64,000 nucleotides of DNA from Dacryopinax spathularia. Its lineage: Eukaryota > Basidiomycota > Dacrymycetes > Dacrymycetales > Dacrymycetaceae. This document shows positions 20,894 to 33,342 of the stretch, piece by piece. The position numbers and the translations under genes are program-made. Under the pieces are notes generated by a model. The model had not been told where the DNA came from, did no database searches, and saw only the letters and a list, made by a program, of their open reading frames with translations. Where the stretch lies: assembly GCA_037974965.1 (NCBI GenBank), contig JBBPFI010000010.1, forward strand, positions 248,001 through 312,000. Direction: 5' to 3'. Each line of letters opens with the position of its first letter. Within the stretch, counting starts at the first letter, position 1.

Positions 20894-23800
20894 ATGTCGA
20901 CTCCCTTCCCCGCCTCCCAACCACAACCGCAACCCCAGCCCCAGCCTGGCCTCCCCCCCACCGCCCCCCTCGGCCAACAACTCCAATCCCTCCAAATCCC
21001 TCCCCAGCTCCTCGCCGCCAACCCCCAGCTCGCCTCCCTCCCACCCCAACAACGCCAGGCCCTAGTAGCTCAATACATGCAGCGTATGCAGGCTGCTGCT
21101 GCTGCGGGGCAGCTGCAGCAACATCAGTCTCAGCAGGCTCAGCAGGCTGCGTTTTTTCAGCAACATCAGCAGGCTCAACAGGCTCAGCAACAGGCCCAGC
21201 AACAGCAGCAGCAGGGGGGGCAGGGGCAGCAGATGAGCCCGACGAATAATCGGATGATACCTGGTATGCCCGGCATGGCGGGCATGCAAGGGATGCAGAT
21301 GGGCGGAGGAGCAGGGATGGGAGTGGGAATGGGCATGCTCCCCAACCTCATGCACCCCGGCCTGCAACGCGCCCCCGGATCCTCCGCCGGCCGGGTCCCT
21401 CAGCCCGGTACACCCCTCTCCGCTACTGCAGGCGCGCACGGTTCTCCACCGTCGGCAACGTCCGCAGCGCATTTCTCGCCTGTTCATCCTCGCACGCCTA
21501 TTGGCGGACCGCAGACCGCGGGCCCACCGGGGAGTAGCACGCCGGGCCACGGACAGCCCCAGATGCTGCGAGAGCAGTTTGCGGCGCTTCAGGCTGCTCA
21601 TGCTGGTGTTGGCGGGGGAGTGGGCGTCCCACCAGGAGGACTTATGGCTTCCGCTGCCGGTTCCTCCGCCGCCGCCGCTGCCGGACCCGGTGCTGCAGGA
21701 ACGAGCGGGTTTCAAACGACGATGCAAGGAATGTTCCCCCGCCCTACATCCTCAGGCCTTGCCCGGCCCGGCCTGCCCAACCCGCTCATCAACACCAGCG
21801 TCAGCGCGGGCTCCGGCCTCCCAGTAGGCGTAACAGCCGCCCAAGCCCACCCCGTCCCCGGCTATGCCGCGGCGGGCATCGTCACTCCTGCGGGGGCGAT
21901 GCCTGCTATCCCCCCGACGGGACTGCCACCGGGCATGAGTATGATGTATAACCCTGGTGCGGCTGCTGCTCAGGCTGGGATGGCTCGTGCTGCTGGGCTG
22001 CCCGGTGCTACCGGGCCTGGAGGGGTCGGAGCTGGTGCTGGTGCTGGAGTGGGAGTGGGAGTGGGAGGAGGACAGGAACAGCAGCAGCAGCAGGCACATG
22101 CGGGGCCGGGGATGCAGCCTGTTATGCATGGTATGCCCTCCGGGATGGGGATGATGTCTTCCGGACCCGGGGTCATGCGTCGCCCACGCGCCCCCACAGG
22201 CCCTGGCGCTGGGCCCCCAATGCCCGGTACCGGCCAGCAACAGCCCCTAACGCCCCAACAACAACTGCAGCAGCAACAAATCCAGCTCGGCAGGACGCTC
22301 CCTCTCCATCCGTTCCAGCCTGCTCCCCGGTCCGAACAAACCAACCCGCACCAGCGGGTCACACTCCTCCCTCCTGTCCCCTCCCTCCCCGGGTCCGACC
22401 CGCCCCAGCCTGATTATACGTACGGCGGCTCCCTGCCCTCTCTCTCCGAGGGCGAGAAACGGCATTTGAGGGAATGGATGGAGCGTGATGCCGCGTGGGC
22501 GGACGCGCTGCGCGACCCGGAGAGGCAGGCGAGGGAGAGGGCGGAGAGGGCTGATCTGGGGATGCCGAGAAGTTGGTGGATGCGGGAGGGGGGCGAGCCG
22601 CCTTTGAGTGCTCTTCTGCCTCCTGCGCCTCAGGGGGGGAAACAGGGGCTGGGGTTCGAGATTCTTTGGCCTGGCGAGCGCAGGCGGAGGGAAGCGATGC
22701 GGGAGCAGCAGAAAGAGCGGGAACGGGAGAGAGAAGCCCGCAATCTCAGCCATGCACTTCCCTTCTCTTCCGGCTCTGGTTCCGGCACTCCCATTAGCGC
22801 CTCGCGTTCATCGAGAAAACAAGACCCCCCCTTCCCCGACAAGCTCAGCACAGCAGCGGCGAACGCAGCCGTCCTCGCCGCCGGAAGTGCCACAGTCTGG
22901 TCCCTCCCTCCGCAACAGGCAAGGGAGATGTACGCCGTGCTTGCGCAAAGGAAAGAGTATAAGCCGAGCAAGGAGATGCTCCGGGAGGCGGGGGGGAGGG
23001 GGGAGGTGCTTGTGCCTGTTAGGTTGGAGGTGGAGCATGAGCATTGGAGGTTGAGGGATACGTTTGTTTGGAATGTTAATGGTGCGTCTGTGCTCCTTTC
23101 TCTCTCCTGGTCTCCTGCTCTTCTGGTCTCCTACTCTTCTTTCCTCCGTCCGCTCTGCTCCTCTGCTCCGCTCCGCTCTGCTCTTCCAGCAGCGGGGAAT
23201 ACTATGGGACGTATGCTGACAGACTGTTTGTGCGGTAGACCCGATAATGACCCCCGACCTCTTCGCGCAAACGATATGCGACGACTTCCATCTCCCTTCA
23301 AAAGACTTCTTCCCGCTCATCAAAGAAAGCGTCCTAAAGCAGCTCCAGGAAGTAAGCGTAGCCGCTTTCTCGCTCGAGGCTGAGGACCCTGTGCTGGCCG
23401 GTGCGGACGCGGCGGTGATCGATCTGACTACTGGGGAGCCTGTCTTGGGTGCTGTGGGTGGGGATGGGAGGGGAAGGCTGGGCGAGAGGGAGAAGGGGTG
23501 GTGGGAGGGGTGGAAGAGGCGGTTGAGGGCGAAAATTGGGGTGAAGGGGCGGTATGCTCCTCGTGGGGATGTAGAAGACGCGCCGGAAGACGACCGCGAA
23601 GCTCGCCGAAAGCGGGGCGCGGGCATTGGTGATGGGACAGAGGGCGACGCTGTCGACGTCGCGCCCTCCATGGAGCTCGTACCCTTCAAGCACCCGCCGC
23701 CCGAGGAGGACATCGAGATCGAGGAAGCCAAGCCTGTCGAAGAGCTCGAGCGCGAAATCCGCTGGTCGAACGTCGACCACGAGCTCCGCGTCCTCATCAA

Positions 23801-25669
23801 GCTCGACATCACGTACGGGTTCATGAACCTAACCGACCAATTCGAATGGGACATCAACAACACCTCCGTCACGCCCGAGCAATGGGCCGAGTCATACGCG
23901 GCGGACTTGGGACTCGCACCGGAGTTTAAGACTGCGATCGCGCATGATATTCGCGAGCAGGTGCATGTTATGCGCAAGAGCCTTATTATATCGGATCATA
24001 CGTTTGGAGGACCGGTGCTGGACGCTGAGCTGCGCAGCGCGTTCTTGCCGCCTGTTTCGCCCTTGTCGCTCACGCGTAATGCGGATGAGGCGATGCAGTA
24101 CACGCCAATTCTGTCGCATCTCACCGAAGCTGAGATCGCGCGCGAGGAAGCGGAAAGGGAGAAGGAAGCTAGACGAAGGAAGAGGCAGACTCGCGGTCGT
24201 CGTGGCGTGCAGCAACTGCCAGACCGGGAGCCGCTCAAGACTCATCGGTCGATCCCGCTCGTCGGCAGTATGGCGCCTCGCGAACAAGTGCCCGTCATGC
24301 CGATCCTTACCAGCAGGCGAGCTGCTGCAGCCGCTGCGACTGCGAGCATCACCAAGGAGCTGCCTCAGCCCGAGCCGATCGAGCGTGCCGGGCCTGCGCC
24401 ACCCGCCCTCGTTGGTCCACCGCTCTCGCTCCCTCCTAGGAGGAGCGCAAGAAAGGCAGCTGAAGAAGCTGCTGCCGCTGCAGACGGTAACGCCTCCGCA
24501 CCCGAAACCACCACTGCACAGAAAGCGCCTGTTGAGCGTGCTCGCCCGGTTACAAAGAAGCAACTGCGCGAGAAAGAGCGGGAGGCCAAGGAGATGGAAT
24601 ATATGGACACGCAAAAGGAGAACATCATCAATGGTGTTTGGCATTGTTCCAACTGCGGCTGTCCGGAAAGTGTCGCTATCGGTCGCAGGAAAGGACCATT
24701 GGGCGAGAAGACCATGTGTGGTGCTTGTGGTATGTCGCTAACTTCTTTCACTATTGGACATCGGTCTAACGCACGTGCAGGGAAATACTGGCACAGGTAC
24801 AGAAGGCCGAGAGAAGTCGAGTACAACACGAGCGAGGAGTATCACCGCCGACTGCGCGAGGCTGAAGAGGCTGCCAAGCGTGGTACCAAGTATCGCAAGA
24901 AGCCCATCACCATGGCCAGCATTGAGGCAGATACTCCCGATGTCGAGATGTTGGAAGGACCTCAACCGGACGACGAGGTCAAGGAAGAGATGGAGCCGAC
25001 ACCTGCTGTTCAATCTCCCGAGCCTCCGCCACCGGTCGAGACGACTGAGGTTGAGGAGCCAGCGCCGAAGGCCAGTCACCCGTCACCGGCCTTTGCGGAC
25101 ATGCCATTCGGCGAATCGTCTGATGATGAGCCTATCGAACCTGTGCCGAAGACGCCGACGAAGCCTACGTCTGGGAAACCCGCCTCCGGGAGCGGCGCTG
25201 ATAGTGCAGTCGCGAAACCCGGCTCACCGTCGAAACCGAAGATCTCCGTCAAGCCCTCTGTACGTTCCGCTGTTGAACGGTTGGATCGAAGTGACTAATG
25301 CCATTCCTAGGTGCCAAAGCCCAAGTGGCTTGTAGAAGCGTACGACGCCCTGATGGCAAAGTACCCCAACGACAAGATTGACCTCGTGCCCAAACTCAGC
25401 AACGGCGCGCCGACCGAGTGGAAGATCAAGTGTCTGGACTGTCCGGGCAAGGTGGGCCCAGCTCTTTTCTCTAGGTTTCTATGCGCCTGACTTCAGTTCA
25501 GTTGTATAATACTGGCCCGCCCAAACAGGGCGCTCCGCCGCCCGAGCCAGGAAAGAATCCAGAAGAGACGCTCTCTGGCTTTGAGGTGCACCTCAAGAAC
25601 CGGAATCACCGCCGTTCCGTCGACGCTCGTCTGAGTGGAAAGCCGCGACCGACCTCAGTCGCGCCTTGA
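20894..25669 (+). CDS. SNF5: SWI/SNF chromatin-remodelling subunit SNF5 with C-terminal GATA-type zinc finger
   Basis: Five exons (20894-23081, 23239-24729, 24781-25259, 25311-25451, 25529-25669). The first 500 or so residues are Gln/Pro/Gly/Met-rich low complexity. The paired SNF5 repeats follow: VPVRLEVEHEHWRLRDTFVW with PDLFAQTICDDFHLP, and LRVLIKLDITYGFMNLTDQF with WAESYAADLGLAPEF. A Ser/Glu linker leads to a zinc finger: CSNC, then CGAC after a spacer, followed by GKYWHRYRRPREVEY; this finger is split by an intron (24730-24780). Fungal SNF5/SMARCB1 orthologues often carry this finger, animal ones do not. The last two exons hold a further conserved-looking segment (PKWLVEAYDALMAKYPNDKI). 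The protein anchors the remodeller to the nucleosome acidic patch. ATG 20894 was preferred to 20735 because upstream codons look non-coding. Confidence 0.93.
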
Positions 25670-25891
25670 AAGAAGTTTTCCCGCTTACTTTGGGTTGTTT
25701 CTATACGTGCATGCGTAGATTGACTGTTTTTCTGGGTGTGTCACTGTTTCATTGTGCGATTTGTTTGTAGGAATATCTGAACTGCGAAAGTTAATTCACT
25801 TGTTGCATAACTCCTATGCGTTCTGCCCCTTTGTAAGCCTTACAAGAAAGCTCATTGCCATGATAACCGCTGTTTTCGGCGAGCGCTACTC

Positions 25892-27108
25892 TCAAGCAAC
25901 ATTGATGACGACTTTGCCAAAATGCCTCTGGCTTTCCAAGTGACGATACGCCTCCTTGGTCTGATCGAACGAGAAGACCTTGTCAATGACGGGACGCGTT
26001 CCCGTAGCTTCGAACAGTTTGCAGAGCGCCTCGGTCTGCTCCCGACTCCCAATGAGGACACCACGCAGGTTCATGCCCTTGCGGTGGACCATCTCGCTGA
26101 CTTCTCCAGGGTTACCTTTGCCATGGTCTGCAACAGCACCGACGAGGCCGATCGTGCCGCCGTACCTGACCGCGCGAAGGGAGCGGGCGAGCGTGCCGGG
26201 CCCGCCAACTTCGGTGATGTAGTCGACACCCTTGCCGTCGGTGAGGGCGAGAACTTGTTTATCCCACTCCGGGCGTGTCTTGTAATTGATCAGATGGTGC
26301 GCTCCGAGCTTCTTCGCCAGCTGCAACTTGTCGTCAGAGGATGAGATGACGATCGCCTTTGCACCAGAGGCGACAGCGATTTGTAGAGCGAAGATGGACA
26401 CTCCGCCAGTGCCTTGAATGAGCACACTGACCGTTGCTCCAGGTTAGACACCATCATCGTACTTGCATGTAGGGACGTACGTATCCCCACCCTTGAGCGG
26501 CTTGCCGCCGCCCATAAGTGAATTATAGGCCGTAACGCCCGCACACGGGATACACGCGCCCTCTTCGTAGCTCCATCCCGCAGGCAAGCGAGTGAGGCAA
26601 TACTCAGGCGTGACGGCGTACTCCCGCAGAAACCCGTCGATAGCACCACCATGAGCGCTCCTGAGGATCTCGAGCGTCGAATCTCCCCAGATATGGTCGC
26701 GAATGCAGTTGGGCATCACCTTGTCCCCGACGGAGAACCTGGTGCAGCCGTCACCAAGGGCGAGGATCTCGCCCGCACAGTCGGAGACGGGGATAACGTC
26801 CAGAGCCAAGTGGTACGGATATTCGCCATTCGCGATCATGACATCGCGGTAGTTGAGAGAGACTAGAGAGATTATGTTTCAGACCATTTGGCAGCGGAAC
26901 AGCATTCAATGAGTACCGGCGTGGATCTTGAGCAACACCTCGCCATACCCTGGTTTCAGGACCGCGTCTTCCCTCACCGTCAAGGAGTCGATAGAGTCGA
27001 ACTGCGAGAGGGCGGTTCAGTATACATACCCGTGCTCGATATCACTGCCGAGAGCTTACCAACCTTGGTAACATGACATGCTTTTCCGGTAGAAGGGATC
27101 TCGTCCAT
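25892..27108 (-). CDS. Zinc-independent MDR alcohol dehydrogenase / quinone reductase-like (paralogue 1)
   Basis: Four exons. The start is MDEIPSTGKACHVTKVGKL, joined to FDSIDSLTVREDAVLKPGYG, then VSLNYRDVMIANGEYPYHLA and a central part with the nucleotide-binding motif VLIQGTGGVSIFALQIAVAS. DYITEVGGPGTLARSL and the tail KEAYRHLESQRHFGKVVI are typical of the medium-chain dehydrogenase/reductase superfamily. Catalytic zinc ligands are not evident, which fits NADPH-dependent quinone or enone reductase relatives. Substrate unknown. A close paralogue with matching intron positions is at 46291-47493. The gene is tail-to-tail with SNF5 (222 bases apart). Confidence 0.88.
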
Positions 27109-28053
27109 TTTGGTTCTTCTGCTTCAAGCTACCCCGTCGGCCGGTGCTTGCTCGATGACAAAGCGAGCGAACGCAGTCCATTCCTCGTCCATTTATATGT
27201 AGACGATCCAAGCCTTCCCGCCGTCCCCAGATCATCTTGCGCAAGCTCATCCGAGAAGCCTGCATGAAGGTCATTCGGGAAGCCTGCAGGCCAATCCCTT
27301 TCTGGAGACAAAACTTGCCGGATTTCCACTGCTACAGCGGCAGGTGTCCAACCGCAAGCTCATGGGCCATCCGTCCTCGTCCGGGAAGCCTAATACTGAC
27401 AAGACCCAACCCTAATAGGATGATTACGGCAGAGGACCCCGCAGGGCCCAGGGGTTGGATCGCAATCCGGACGAGCCCCTATTCAAGTTGTATCTTTTTG
27501 CCGCCGCCGGGACGCCTTCCAGTTCTTAATAGTTAGCTACGATGGGCATGGACCAAGTGACGGAGTACATACATACATCTGCAGCTGTTGGACCAGACCG
27601 GAATGGGCGAATGTGAGTGTACGTACTTACCTGGACATTGCTGGACATGGGCGGAGAATAGGCATGGGAGTCTGCACGGCGGCGGGTGGATCGGACTACT
27701 AATGTGCACGATCAGTCGGATCGGGATGGACGACACTAAGTACTAGTACTAGTACCAAGTTGGTCCATTTGCTCTGCGCGCGATATGTCCATCTGCGCTC
27801 TGCGCTCCGAGAAAGATATCATGCTGCAATATTGACATTTCAGGTTCCTGCCACGTTCTCCTCTCCCGGATGTCAGCATCTGGCCGGCGTATCCCGCCGC
27901 CTAAACGGAGCTACGTAGGAAGCCGGACGTTGGTGACAGATACATATTAGTCAAACCGGCACAGAGCTATTAACAAACTAGGAACATAACAGCACATATG
28001 CTGGGAAGCGCTATGATACAATACAATACAATACAACGCGCCGCTCCACCCTC
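27109..28053. other. Intergenic between dehydrogenase 1 and surface-protein gene
   Basis: About 945 bases without a supported gene. Contains a TACTAGTACTAGTAC-like self-complementary run near 27742-27757 and an ATACA repeat (28016-28035). Confidence 0.45.
28016..28035. repeat. ATACA pentamer repeat (4 units)
   Basis: Four tandem ATACA units just past the 3' end of the surface-protein gene. Confidence 0.85.
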
Positions 28054-29242
28054 CTACGCGCCTCTCCTCATCATCATCCCCACCAGCCAAAAAACCACCA
28101 ACACCCCCAACACGCCATTTGGCGGCATGGGCCTTACCCCAGCAGCCCCATTAATCATCGGCACCGCATTCCCAACCGTAACGTTCAAACACTCCAAAAA
28201 CGTCCCGTTCAGCCCTCCCGGAAGAGGCGTGTCCGTCAACACGTTTCCCGCTGTATTGTTGTTTGGAGGGGCGGTAGAGGGAAGGGAGGCGGTGTTGTTG
28301 TATCCTTGGAGGAGGAGGGAGAATGAGGAGGCGCGGTAGTACTGGATGACTTGTTCTGGCCGAGGCTGGGAGCTGGGGTTGGAGGAGGAGGAAGAGGAAG
28401 AGGAGGGGGAGGTGTAGGGGACGATGGTGGAGTTGACGACGCTGCAGTTCATGACTAGCGCGTCGAGTACCGCTCGGACGGAATCGGCGTCACCGAGGAT
28501 ATAGTACGTGTTTGGATTCGTGCTGTTGCCCGCGGACGTGGATGTGGATGTGGATGTGCTGCTGCTGTTGGGTTGGATAAGGGCGGTCGACTCGACCCCT
28601 CCTGGGCGAGAGGTGTTATGTTCCGGTCCGTACTACTCACTCTCCATTAGCTTCTCTCTCTCTCTCTGTCGCTGGAGAGGACAGGGGCTCGGGAGTAGGA
28701 GCTCGGGGAAAGGAGAAAGCAGACGCACCTCGTCATTCCCATAATACCCCCCCACCCAATAAACCGGCCAAAACCCAAACGGCATCGGCCTCCCCCCCAC
28801 CCACCACCCCGCACCACCATAAGGGTATCCACTGCCAAAGCTCCTCGTCCCGTAGACCTGCGGGCGAAGGGCACCGTCGTACTGCCTTCCCGCGAAGGGG
28901 ACCGAGGCGGGGAGGGTCTGGATGCGGGGGGTGCCGCTTCCGTAGGCCGTGACGCGGGTGTTTGTGCTGGGGAGGAGGGGGAAGGAGGAGGCGATGGAGT
29001 GGTAGGAGGGCGGTGGGGGGGAATAGGGGGGAGGAGGGTCTTTGGGGGTGCTTTTGGAGCTGGGTTTGCCTGGTTTGGGGGTTAGGCCTGTGTTCGCCTG
29101 CTAGGGCGGAGGGAGGGAAGGAGGACGGACCAGAACTTTTGCCACTCGACCCCGAGCTCTTGCCCCCTCCCGAGCTCTTCCCCCCTCCACCTCCCTTGCG
29201 CTTCTCGAGCCCCAACTCGCTAGACGCAAATAAAGCAGGCAT
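28054..29242 (-). CDS. Basidiomycete-type surface protein, Ser/Gly-rich with hydrophobic C-terminus
   Basis: Three exons. The first encodes MPALFASSELGLEKRKGGGG and Lys/Ser/Gly repeats. The second holds the conserved-looking block from TAYGSGTPRIQTLP through FAGRQYDGALRPQVYGTRSF to YPYGGAGWWVGGRPMPFGFW. The third continues YGPEHNTSRPGGVES, YYILGDADSVRAVLDALVMN and QVIQYYRASSFSLLLQGYNN, with many N-glycosylation sequons. It ends in a hydrophobic stretch (VLGVLVVFWLVGMMM) and short basic tail, like a GPI-anchor signal or single membrane span. I recall similar unnamed proteins across Agaricomycotina. A classical signal peptide is not visible at the N-terminus, which is odd for a surface protein. 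Introns were placed at GTCCGT (29139) and GTGCGT (28730). Confidence 0.6.
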
Positions 29243-29341
29243 ACTGAAGTTCGTGCGTGCGTACGTGTCGGGTCGGGTCCTGTACTTGGACTTGGACTTG
29301 TCTGCAGTCTGTGCGCCTCGAGCCCGAAGTTCAAGTGCGGG

Positions 29342-29348
29342 TTTTATA
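29342..29348 (-). promoter_or_regulatory. TATA box of surface-protein gene
   Basis: The minus strand reads CCCTATAAAACC about 100 bases before the ATG at 29242. It is the clearest TATA element in the window and supports that ATG as the start. Confidence 0.6.
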
Positions 29349-30453
29349 GGGTGGGAGGGGCGCTCTATCGCCGCCACAGACCTGAACCCAAATGACCAGT
29401 ACAGCAGCTGCACAGGCTGAGGTCGGGAAAACGAAGACGAAATGCAAAGAAAGGGAGGAGGAAGAAGAAGAAGAAGAAGGTGGGTATGTGGCGACTCATC
29501 ATCCCGCAGACGAAGACAGCTGACGCCGTCCGACCCGCAGACACGCGTTCGGGAGAAGAAAGAGGGAGGGAAGGCAGGTGGTGTTGGTGTTGGGGCGTGC
29601 ACTGGTGCCGCGATTCCGGAGGCGACTCGAGGGGAAAACCCGTGTCTCGGCTCTCTGAGGGCTGAGGGATAGGGATCGGCGGGAGTTGGAGTGGGCTATG
29701 GGGTCGGCACAAGTTGAATCTTGCTGGATAGTGCAGCGTGTGTTGGTACGGCAGTTTGATGTCTCTAGGTAAAGCGATGTTGTACGAGCATGAGATCATA
29801 GCGAGATCGCTTCATAGGGCTCAGCTGGATACTGAGACAGACGCGCCAGCGTATCTCCAGAGCCGTCAGTATATTCTATCTAACCGTGTGTGTGCCCACT
29901 GTCCAGTCCAGTGTCCCGTAACTGGAAACGACCTGCAGCTCGTAAAGCCCCGACCGGGATATACAGAAGAACAAAACGTGGTGAGTGCTTGTGCTTGTGA
30001 AGAGCTCCCAATCCTACTAGTAGAGACAGCTTCGTCTCTCGAGGCTCGAGAAACCGCGACTAAGGGCTTCTGGGAGGGAGGAATCAAGTCACCTGATCTT
30101 TGCACTGCCACCCGGCCAATGCCCGATCTCCGTTCTCACCCGCTCTGAGCTCGCTTCGCAGCATTGTACGCACACCCCGCTCATACCGCACTAACGTCTG
30201 CTGCAAGGCTCATCATCATCATCGTCTCTGTCGACTCTGTCTTTGTCTTGTCTTGTCTTGTCTCGCTCTGGTCTCTGAAGCTCTGGGAGATCTGTGCCTG
30301 GGGCTGTTCGCGGGTTCGGATTTCAACCACCTCCGCCCGCCCTAAATCGGAGGCGACCTACCCTCCTTCCTTCGACTGAACCTCTCAGGAACGCTAACGA
30401 GTCAGTCCAGCCTGGACCTCCCTCAACTCCCCGTCTCTGTCCCCACACACGCA
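29349..30453. other. Divergent intergenic region
   Basis: About 1.1 kb between the surface-protein promoter and the TAG1-like gene. A TGTCT repeat lies at 30244-30263. A 136-codon frame at 29738-30148 has no family resemblance. Confidence 0.45.
30244..30263. repeat. TGTCT pentamer repeat (4 units)
   Basis: Four tandem TGTCT units about 190 bases upstream of the TAG1-like start. Confidence 0.85.
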
Positions 30454-33093
30454 ATGTCGCGCCACAAAGACAAAGGCAAATCCCGAGCCCTCGAGACCTC
30501 GCCTCTCCTCCCCCCATCGTCCTCTCACCCCACCCACCTGGCAGACCAACCTATCGCCTCACCCTCCGCATCATCATCCCACTCATACGCCACCTTCCCC
30601 CTCCCCTCTCCCTCGCCCCGGCCCCTACCGAACAGAACCAGAAGCTACATCCTCACCGCCCTCCTCTTCCTCCTCTCCCTCTTCGCACTCTCCCTCCTCC
30701 TCATCCTCCTCCTCGGATACACCTACGCCTACCCGTCCTCTTCTCTCCCTCCCTCAGACCTGCTGCGACACGCCGTCCATCTCCGAGGTCCCTCCCATAT
30801 AGGCGTGACGAACATCACCTCCGAAGGCCTCTACGTGAGACTAGACGGAGAAGTGGGCGTAGATGCCGATTGGTTGCTCGGATTCCGCACCTCCGACTCT
30901 GATGCGACCTGGGCCGAACGCTGGAGACGCGCCGTCGGGAGGTGGGGAGTGCGTAAACTAGAAGCGGTGGACGTAACACTCGGCCAGATCCAGCTCCTCT
31001 CCCCAAGGCAGGAGAACGCACTCCTAGCGACCCTCGCCGTCCCCCAACTCCGGATCCCCCTCACCCCCTCGCTAAGAGCACTAGGGTCCGATGTGGACCT
31101 AGACGACTCGGATCTAGCCCCGGCCTGGTTATCGCCCATTACGCTGGATGTGCTAGTCCAGCCTAGTACGGACGTTGGAGCGCTGGCGAGGTTTGCGCAG
31201 GAGAGTTGGGCGAGCGGGCGGATTTTGTTGGGGGGGAGGACGGAGTGGGTTCGGGTTACACCGTCTTCCGGCTCTGGCTCTGGCTCTGGCTCTGGGTCGG
31301 GCTCTTCGCAGTCTTCGTCGAGAGCATCCAGCTGGACAAGCAGGCTGGGAAACCTGATGAGCATCACGAGAAAAGACTTGGAAACGGAGATAAACCTGAA
31401 AAGTGGGTCCTGCCTACCTCCTCAACCCTAAAAGAGTGCGTTTCTGACTCTTTTTTGCCCTTTTTTTTTTTTTTTGTGGTGCGGTGATGAATGGATAGTC
31501 CCCAGCTTACCGGGGTTCCCTAGGCCTGGGACGCCGCTGAGGGAGGTGTTGAGTTTGGTTAGGCTGGACGAGGTGGCCGTCCGGTCCGTAAAAGTCGGAC
31601 GTTCCTCATCCTCGCTTGCGCTTCTGGGGCAAGCCGACTTCCCGAGCTCTGCTACTCCTGGAGAAGTTAGCAAGCAGCGGGAAGAGCAAGGCCCAGCCGA
31701 CGAGCACCCGAAAGGAGGTGGAGATGATGGCGACGAGCCAGAAGAGGAGGAGGAAATCCTGATGCTAGAAGGCACGGCGTCGATCCCGTTCCCCCTCCTA
31801 CCCAGTTTCCCCCCGCTGGTACCGTTCGAATGGCCTTACGAAGTTCCCTTTTTGGTCTCGCTTTTGCCGCCGGAGGGGAACGGGAGCGAGCCTGCGACTC
31901 CGGGACCGGTCGCACCATCGCCCTCACCTCTCTCCGCTGCTTCAGCCTTGGCCCCGCCTTCGGACTCGCCTTCGCTCAGCAGCCCAGCACCGGCTCAAAG
32001 CTCGAGCTCGCCAGCCCCAACCCCAACCGACGCCCTCGCCCCCCTCCCAATAGCAGCGATCCACACCTCCCCCCTCCTGATCCCACCCCCCGGCCCGCGC
32101 CTGTCAATCCACATAACCGGCCACCTCCTCCCCCCTCCCCCTCCCTCAAACTCCTCCAACTCCTCCTCCAACTCCTCAAACTCCAGCTCACTCCTAAGCA
32201 CATTCCTAACCTCCTACCTCCAAGGCCTCCCCTCCCCCATCCTCCTCTCCTCCCCCCCTCCCCACCCGCCCTCTCTCCCGCCCTTCCTCCCCCCTTTCCT
32301 ACGCCACCTCTCAATCCCCTACCAATTCCCCGGCGCCCAACCGCCTCCCAAACTGCTCCACTCGGTCCAGATCAAAAATATGAGGATCCTCCCCTCTTCC
32401 AAGCCGAACGAGTTCCTTTTGAGCGGGACGATCATAGCGGGCGTCAGTTTGCCGGAGGCGTTTGGGGGAGTCGGGTTCAGGCCGAGGAGTGTGAGGCCGG
32501 ACGTGTATATTTCTGATGGGGAGACGAGGGAGGATCTGGGGAACGCTTTTGCGCACTTGGATTCGCCTCCCTTACCAGCAACCGTGCTCACTCCCTCAGA
32601 CCCCTCCTCTCCCTTCTCTCCCTCCTCGCCCTCCTCGCCCTCCTCTCCCTCCTCGCCCTCTCCCTCACCCTCCCGCAACCTAACCATCGCAGCAGAACTA
32701 ACAGAAACCCCAGTCCAGATCCTCCCCTCGCGCGAAAAACACTTCCGCGCTTTCCTGCAAAAGGTCATCTTCAAGCCTGGAGGAGCATATGCGGGTGTGT
32801 TGGGGACGTGTGGCGTTCGGGCGGGGGTGGGGGGGTTGGGGGAGGTGGGGGTTGAGGGGGTTGGGGTTAGGGGGGGGAGCTGGGTTGGACGTGGAACGGG
32901 TGGGGAAGGGAGGGGAGGTGGGGATGAGAAGGGTGAGGGGGGTGAGGAAAGTGAGGAAGGTGAGGAAGGTGAGGATAGGCAATCGCTGGAGGACGGGATG
33001 GGGTTGGGGGATGGAGCGGAGGGCGCGTGGGGGATGGTTAGCGCGTGGGAGGGGTGGATTGGGGAGGTTGAGTGGGAGATGGTTCGTGTTTAA
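30454..33093 (+). CDS. Single-pass membrane protein, DUF3712 / TAG1-like
   Basis: Two exons separated by an intron at about 31413-31498 that contains a long T run. A cytosolic Ser/Pro-rich N-terminus of about 65 residues (MSRHKDKGKSRALETSPLLP) precedes one transmembrane helix (ILTALLFLLSLFALSLLLIL) and a large extracytoplasmic region with repeated beta-rich, LEA_2-like units (VTNITSEGLYVRLDGEVGVD, LLHSVQIKNMRILPSSKPNE). This order matches fungal DUF3712 / yeast Tag1 vacuolar proteins involved in ending autophagy; the match is from architecture, so moderate. Low-complexity inserts are conspicuous: a (GS)n run at 31262-31305, SPS repeats at 32600-32675, and a Gly/Glu-rich tail that may be poorly conserved. 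Confidence 0.6.
31262..31305. repeat. GGCTCT hexamer repeat in coding sequence
   Basis: Tandem GGCTCT-like hexamers encode a Gly-Ser run in the TAG1-like protein. Confidence 0.85.
32600..32675. repeat. TCGCCCTCC-type 9-mer coding repeat
   Basis: Degenerate nine-base units encode Ser-Pro-Ser repeats in the TAG1-like protein. Confidence 0.8.
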
Positions 33094-33135
33094 GTGATGA
33101 GTGATGAGTGATGAGGGATGAGGGATGAGGGATGG
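33094..33135. repeat. GTGATGA/GGGATGA heptamer repeat (6 units)
   Basis: Three GTGATGA then three GGGATGA-type units start directly after the TAA of the TAG1-like gene. Confidence 0.9.
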
Positions 33136-33342
33136 GCGGCGGGCTGGTGAGAGTGTGTAGATTGTACTTTTTGGACAGTGGGATTGTAGAGTAGTGCCAG
33201 TGTCGTCTTCTTGTATAACACTGTATGATATTACCTTTCACTTCTGCAGTCCTCAAGATCCCACGGTGCAAAACAGTGAAATCATAGTACCCCGTGTGCC
33301 GTACAACAGGTATAGAACAGCACCCGCGCCCCGGCCCACCCG

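Noticed and set aside
27624-27634. U1 snRNA 5' end (TACTTACCTGG)
   Set aside because: No following stem-loops or Sm site; a match of this length to a splice-like motif is expected by chance.
29738-30148. 136-codon plus-strand open frame
   Set aside because: No family resemblance, no splice structure and located in a divergent promoter region.
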